Part shown: piece after piece, positions 61,481 to 64,000 of the stretch | Numbering within the stretch: the first letter of the stretch is position 1 | How the letters are laid out: each line of letters opens with the position of its first letter | Source: an uncultured Eubacteriales bacterium | Lineage (GTDB): Bacteria; Bacillota; Clostridia; Oscillospirales; Acutalibacteraceae | Direction of reading: 5' to 3' | Length of the DNA stretch: 64,000 nt | Assembly: GCA_934463265.1 (NCBI GenBank) | Contig: CAKSIU010000001.1 | Span: forward strand, 186,001-250,000 | The notes under the pieces: generated by a model | Database searches by the model: none | What the model saw: the letters and a program-made list of their open reading frames with translations, nothing else | Told to the model about the DNA's origin: nothing | Made by a program: the position numbers and the translations under genes

Positions 61481-62215
61481 ATGTCTGGACATTCCAAATG
61501 GAGCAACATCAAGCGAAAAAAAGAGAAAACTGACGGCGCAAGAGCAAAAATATTTACGAAAATAGGCAGAGAATTGGCAGTAGCAGTAAAAGAGGGCGGA
61601 GGTGCCGACCCAACAGTTAATTCGAAGCTAAAAGATTGTATAGCCAAAGCAAAAGCAAATAACGTGCCAAACGATAATATTGAAAGAATCATAAAAAAAG
61701 CTGCGGGTTCAGCCGACAGCGAAAAATATGAAGCAATTACATATGAAGGTTACGGCCCCAACGGCGTCGCAGTTATTGTTGAAACTTTAACCGACAACAG
61801 AAATCGTACTGCGGGAGATTTGCGGCACTATTTCGATAAATTTGGAGGAAATCTTGGTACGCCTGGATGCGTTTCGTTTATGTTTTCGAAAAAAGGTGTC
61901 GTTGTAGTAGAAAGAGCCGATTTGAGCGAAGACAAAGTCATGGAGGACGCCTTAGAAGCAGGCGCTTCGGACTTTTTGGCAGATGAAGATGTTTTTGAAA
62001 TATATACCGAACCGGAGGACTTTAGTTCGATAAGAGAATCTTTGGAAAATAAAGGATACGAGTTTGCATCGGCGGAAATGGAAATGGTTCCGAGCACGTA
62101 TTCTGCGATTAATGAGGAAGAAAATGCAACCAAAATGCAAAAATTACTTGATATTCTAGAGGACAACGACGACGTTCAAAATGTGTGGCATAACTGGGAG
62201 GAACCGCAAGAATAA
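61481..62215 (+). CDS. yebC: YebC/TACO1-family translation/transcription factor
   Basis: 244 residues. N-terminus [18 protein letters not shown], then [29 protein letters not shown] and [15 protein letters not shown] are diagnostic of the family, reported both as a DNA-binding regulator and as a factor easing ribosome stalling at proline runs. AAGGAGG precedes ATG 61481. The stop lies three bases from the convergent spoIIR stop. Confidence 0.96.
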   Translation: MSGHSKWSNIKRKKEKTDGARAKIFTKIGRELAVAVKEGGGADPTVNSKLKDCIAKAKANNVPNDNIERIIKKAAGSADSEKYEAITYEGYGPNGVAVIVETLTDNRNRTAGDLRHYFDKFGGNLGTPGCVSFMFSKKGVVVVERADLSEDKVMEDALEAGASDFLADEDVFEIYTEPEDFSSIRESLENKGYEFASAEMEMVPSTYSAINEEENATKMQKLLDILEDNDDVQNVWHNWEEPQE

Positions 62216-62218
62216 GAG

Positions 62219-62836
62219 TTATTTAAGCCAATTTGAAACATTATTTTTAATCGCGTAAAACCATTCAACAACTTTAAATTTAATTTCATATTTTTCGCCG
62301 CTATTGATTATATTCTTTTCTGAGTCACTCAGAATAGTGTCGGTAGTGGCGGAATTTTTTGCACTTCCAAGACACATCTGCGGAAAAATTACGCACCACC
62401 AATTTTTGCCTTTACCTTCACCTATCAATATTCTCAACGCATCGTAATGTCCGGCCGGAAAGGTAGTGCTGCCGTATTTTCTGGTAGGAAAGTACATATC
62501 GGTTATTTCCACGTTAATCGGATAGCTAAATCCTTGATTTTTAACTTCTTCCAGAGCGATTTTTTTGATATTTTCTAGATTTTCTGAGGTTAAATTTTGC
62601 GCGGAAATTTTATCTGTTGCGCCGTTTAAAAAATTTTCGGACTTTTCTATAATTTTATCACGTACTTTAAATTTAAGGTCCTGGTCGGCTTTAGAGTTGG
62701 AATTTGCGAGAATATGTAATCGCAAAACTTTTGTGCTGAGATTATCGCAGCTGTTTGCAAAGCCGGTAAAACTGAAAAGAAATGTTAATAAAAGTCCGAG
62801 AATGAGCGCTTTTTCAAATAATTTCAATATAACCAC
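62219..62836 (-). CDS. spoIIR: Stage II sporulation protein R
   Basis: 205 residues. Secreted forespore signal that triggers SpoIIGA processing of pro-sigma-E in the mother cell. Signal peptide about 1-27, then the family core VLRLHILANSNSKADQDLK, STTFPAGHYDALRI and GEGKGKNWWCVIFPQMC. The start is GTG 62836 or TTG 62827 (GGTGG nearby fits the latter). The convergent end with yebC, with no hairpin between them, implies overlapping 3' transcripts. Confidence 0.94.
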   Translation of the reverse strand: MVILKLFEKALILGLLLTFLFSFTGFANSCDNLSTKVLRLHILANSNSKADQDLKFKVRDKIIEKSENFLNGATDKISAQNLTSENLENIKKIALEEVKNQGFSYPINVEITDMYFPTRKYGSTTFPAGHYDALRILIGEGKGKNWWCVIFPQMCLGSAKNSATTDTILSDSEKNIINSGEKYEIKFKVVEWFYAIKNNVSNWLK

Positions 62837-62916
62837 CGTCCATTTTGTTTTTGCAGTTAAAATTATGGACGGCTATTTTTGAAATTATTCAGTTTTTTTA
62901 TTTTAAAGGCATAATA

Positions 62917-62948
62917 AAAAACCAATTCAAATTAATGAATTGGTTTTT
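62917..62948 (-). terminator. Terminator after the glycine-rich protein gene
   Basis: Thirteen perfect pairs (62917-62929 with 62936-62948), six-base loop, T-run on the minus strand. Confidence 0.9.
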
Positions 62949-62971
62949 ATTATAAATTTAGCAATTATCTA

Positions 62972-63970
62972 TTATATACAGTAACCCAAACCGTCTTTAC
63001 CGGTTTCACCTTCCGAACAAAAAATGGATGTCCAACCAGTGTGGTCTTTTATGCCGCCAAGGCCACCAATGCCGCCTTTTAATTTAGAGTTAATGGCTGC
63101 AAATTCTTTTTTTCTGTGTACATACACAGCATCTCCGCCATTGCCACCATTGCCACCACTTCTGCCGATAGTAGTATCGCCATCTTTGCCATTGCCACCG
63201 TTTCCGCCTTTAACAAAAACATCTTTTAAAGTTAAACTGCCGCCTTCAATAACTATCGCATGAGAACCATTTTCACCATCTTTATTATAACGACTATACT
63301 TTCCATTTTTACCATTTTTCCCATAAATATAACCGTTTTTTATTAAAACATCAATGTCATGTTGTACATAAACAGTCTCGGTTACTTTGTAATTATGTCC
63401 ATCTACCCATTGATATTCATCTGGTAGCTTTTCTTTTTTTTCAGGTACCCACGTTTTTTCCACGTGCTCATCTATCCATCTATTACTACCATAAGCACCG
63501 CATTCAAAATGCCCTGGAAATTTTTTTTCTTCATAGTGCCCCTTTTCTATAACTTTATATCTAGTAGGATTTTTTTCCCAATGTCCAGGGCTATATTTTG
63601 TTTTTTTTATATTGTTAGCAGATACACCACCGATTATTAATGAATTTTTGGTTAAAAATTGAAGTTTATATCCATTTAAATCCAAAACAACGGATCTATC
63701 AATTTTTAAAGAACCTAAAGCATCAATATTTTTTTCTAATACAATTGTTTCTATCTTGTCATTTTTTAGAGCAATTTTTAGGTCTTCAAAAGAACTTACA
63801 TACGCGGTTTTGTTTTGCGATGAAATTTCTTTATTTGAGTTTTCCAAATTTACATTGACGTTGACGTTCAGGTTGCCAACATTTTTTTCAACGGCACTCG
63901 CATAATTTAAATTGGTAGTTGTTGAAGTTAGAACCATTAAAGACAATAATGACGTACAAATTTTTTTCAT
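62972..63970 (-). CDS. Secreted glycine-rich repeat protein, function unknown
   Basis: 332 residues. Sec signal peptide 1-26 (ASA-VE), a V/N-rich strand (NLNVNVNVNLENSN), a pectate-lyase-like beta-helix beginning (TIVLEKNIDALGSLKIDRSV), a W/H/Y/K-rich insert (about 125-205, with two GH(W/Y)E motifs), then G-N/G-K repeats: GKNGKNGKYS, GGNGGNGKDGD, GGNGGNGGD, GGIGGLGG. The C-terminus ends GLGYCI. It resembles surface or biofilm proteins with polyglycine-type packing. AAGGAG precedes ATG. No sortase motif was seen. Confidence 0.75.
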   Translation of the reverse strand: MKKICTSLLSLMVLTSTTTNLNYASAVEKNVGNLNVNVNVNLENSNKEISSQNKTAYVSSFEDLKIALKNDKIETIVLEKNIDALGSLKIDRSVVLDLNGYKLQFLTKNSLIIGGVSANNIKKTKYSPGHWEKNPTRYKVIEKGHYEEKKFPGHFECGAYGSNRWIDEHVEKTWVPEKKEKLPDEYQWVDGHNYKVTETVYVQHDIDVLIKNGYIYGKNGKNGKYSRYNKDGENGSHAIVIEGGSLTLKDVFVKGGNGGNGKDGDTTIGRSGGNGGNGGDAVYVHRKKEFAAINSKLKGGIGGLGGIKDHTGWTSIFCSEGETGKDGLGYCI

Positions 63971-64000
63971 ATTTTAATTTCTCCTTAAAAAGTAAAAATT

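Noticed and set aside
61229..61492. Minus-strand ORF of 87 codons containing VAQLDSATDSDSGGRGFKSLRAG over tRNA-Arg
   Set aside because: It translates the tRNA gene itself and overlaps the yebC promoter; a recurrent spurious peptide.

Overview
The window looks like an AT-rich, spore-forming member of the Clostridia (Firmicutes), possibly an Oscillospirales-type gut lineage; that finer placement is inference. Supporting signs are strong Shine-Dalgarno (SD) sites, many TTG starts (at least eleven of about sixty genes), sporulation genes (spoIID, spoIIR), a V/A-type ATPase, cdaA-cdaR, DUF951, DUF3343 and YbbR families, and consensus TTGACA/TATAAT promoters.

Layout. 1-4604: end of a V/A-type ATPase operon (F, E, A, B, D). 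4605-14659: a nucleoside salvage operon (deoB, a YczE-like membrane protein, deoD, a BMP-type nucleoside ABC transporter, deoC, cdd, pdp) that imports nucleosides and breaks them into bases plus pentose phosphate, then acetaldehyde and glyceraldehyde-3-phosphate. 14660-17759: a large folded intergenic element, recD2 and comF. 17760-20322: an accessory patch of signal-peptide proteins, one apparently read through a -1 frameshift. 20428-26324 (minus): arginine deiminase pathway (exchanger, arcC, arcB-type carbamoyltransferase, arcA) next to 2,4-diaminopentanoate dehydrogenase of ornithine fermentation. 26696-33469: double GNAT plus carrier protein, trmB, a lipoprotein, a two-component system, ispD-ispF. 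33624-38166: a small secreted protein, a reversed remnant of a second cdaR-like gene, DUF3343 plus cysteine desulfurase, and cdaA-cdaR. 38230-48426: housekeeping genes mostly on the minus strand (M18 peptidase, lytic transglycosylase, tsaC, prfA, DUF951, gap, membrane protein, two TrkA proteins, prmC) with spoIID on plus. 48614-55536: sugar transferase, a signal-peptide AAA+ protein, an LCP protein, a catalytically dead P-type ATPase homologue, rlmB. 55710-63970: tRNA(CAU), murE-murF, an AGCS symporter, a YcxB-like protein, tRNA-Arg(CCG), yebC, spoIIR and a glycine-rich secreted protein.

The most unusual signals are: (1) an A-AAA-AAG slippery heptamer directly before a stop codon, joining two frames of a secreted protein; (2) four or five GC-rich intergenic hairpins with unrelated stems but the same apical loop (GCGRTATAGT); (3) a signal-peptide/one-TM protein carrying a ClpB/torsin-type AAA+ module; (4) an inverted, codon-diverged remnant of the cdaR 3' end; (5) a P-type ATPase homologue lacking its phosphorylation site. 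No CRISPR array, insertion sequence or prophage was seen.
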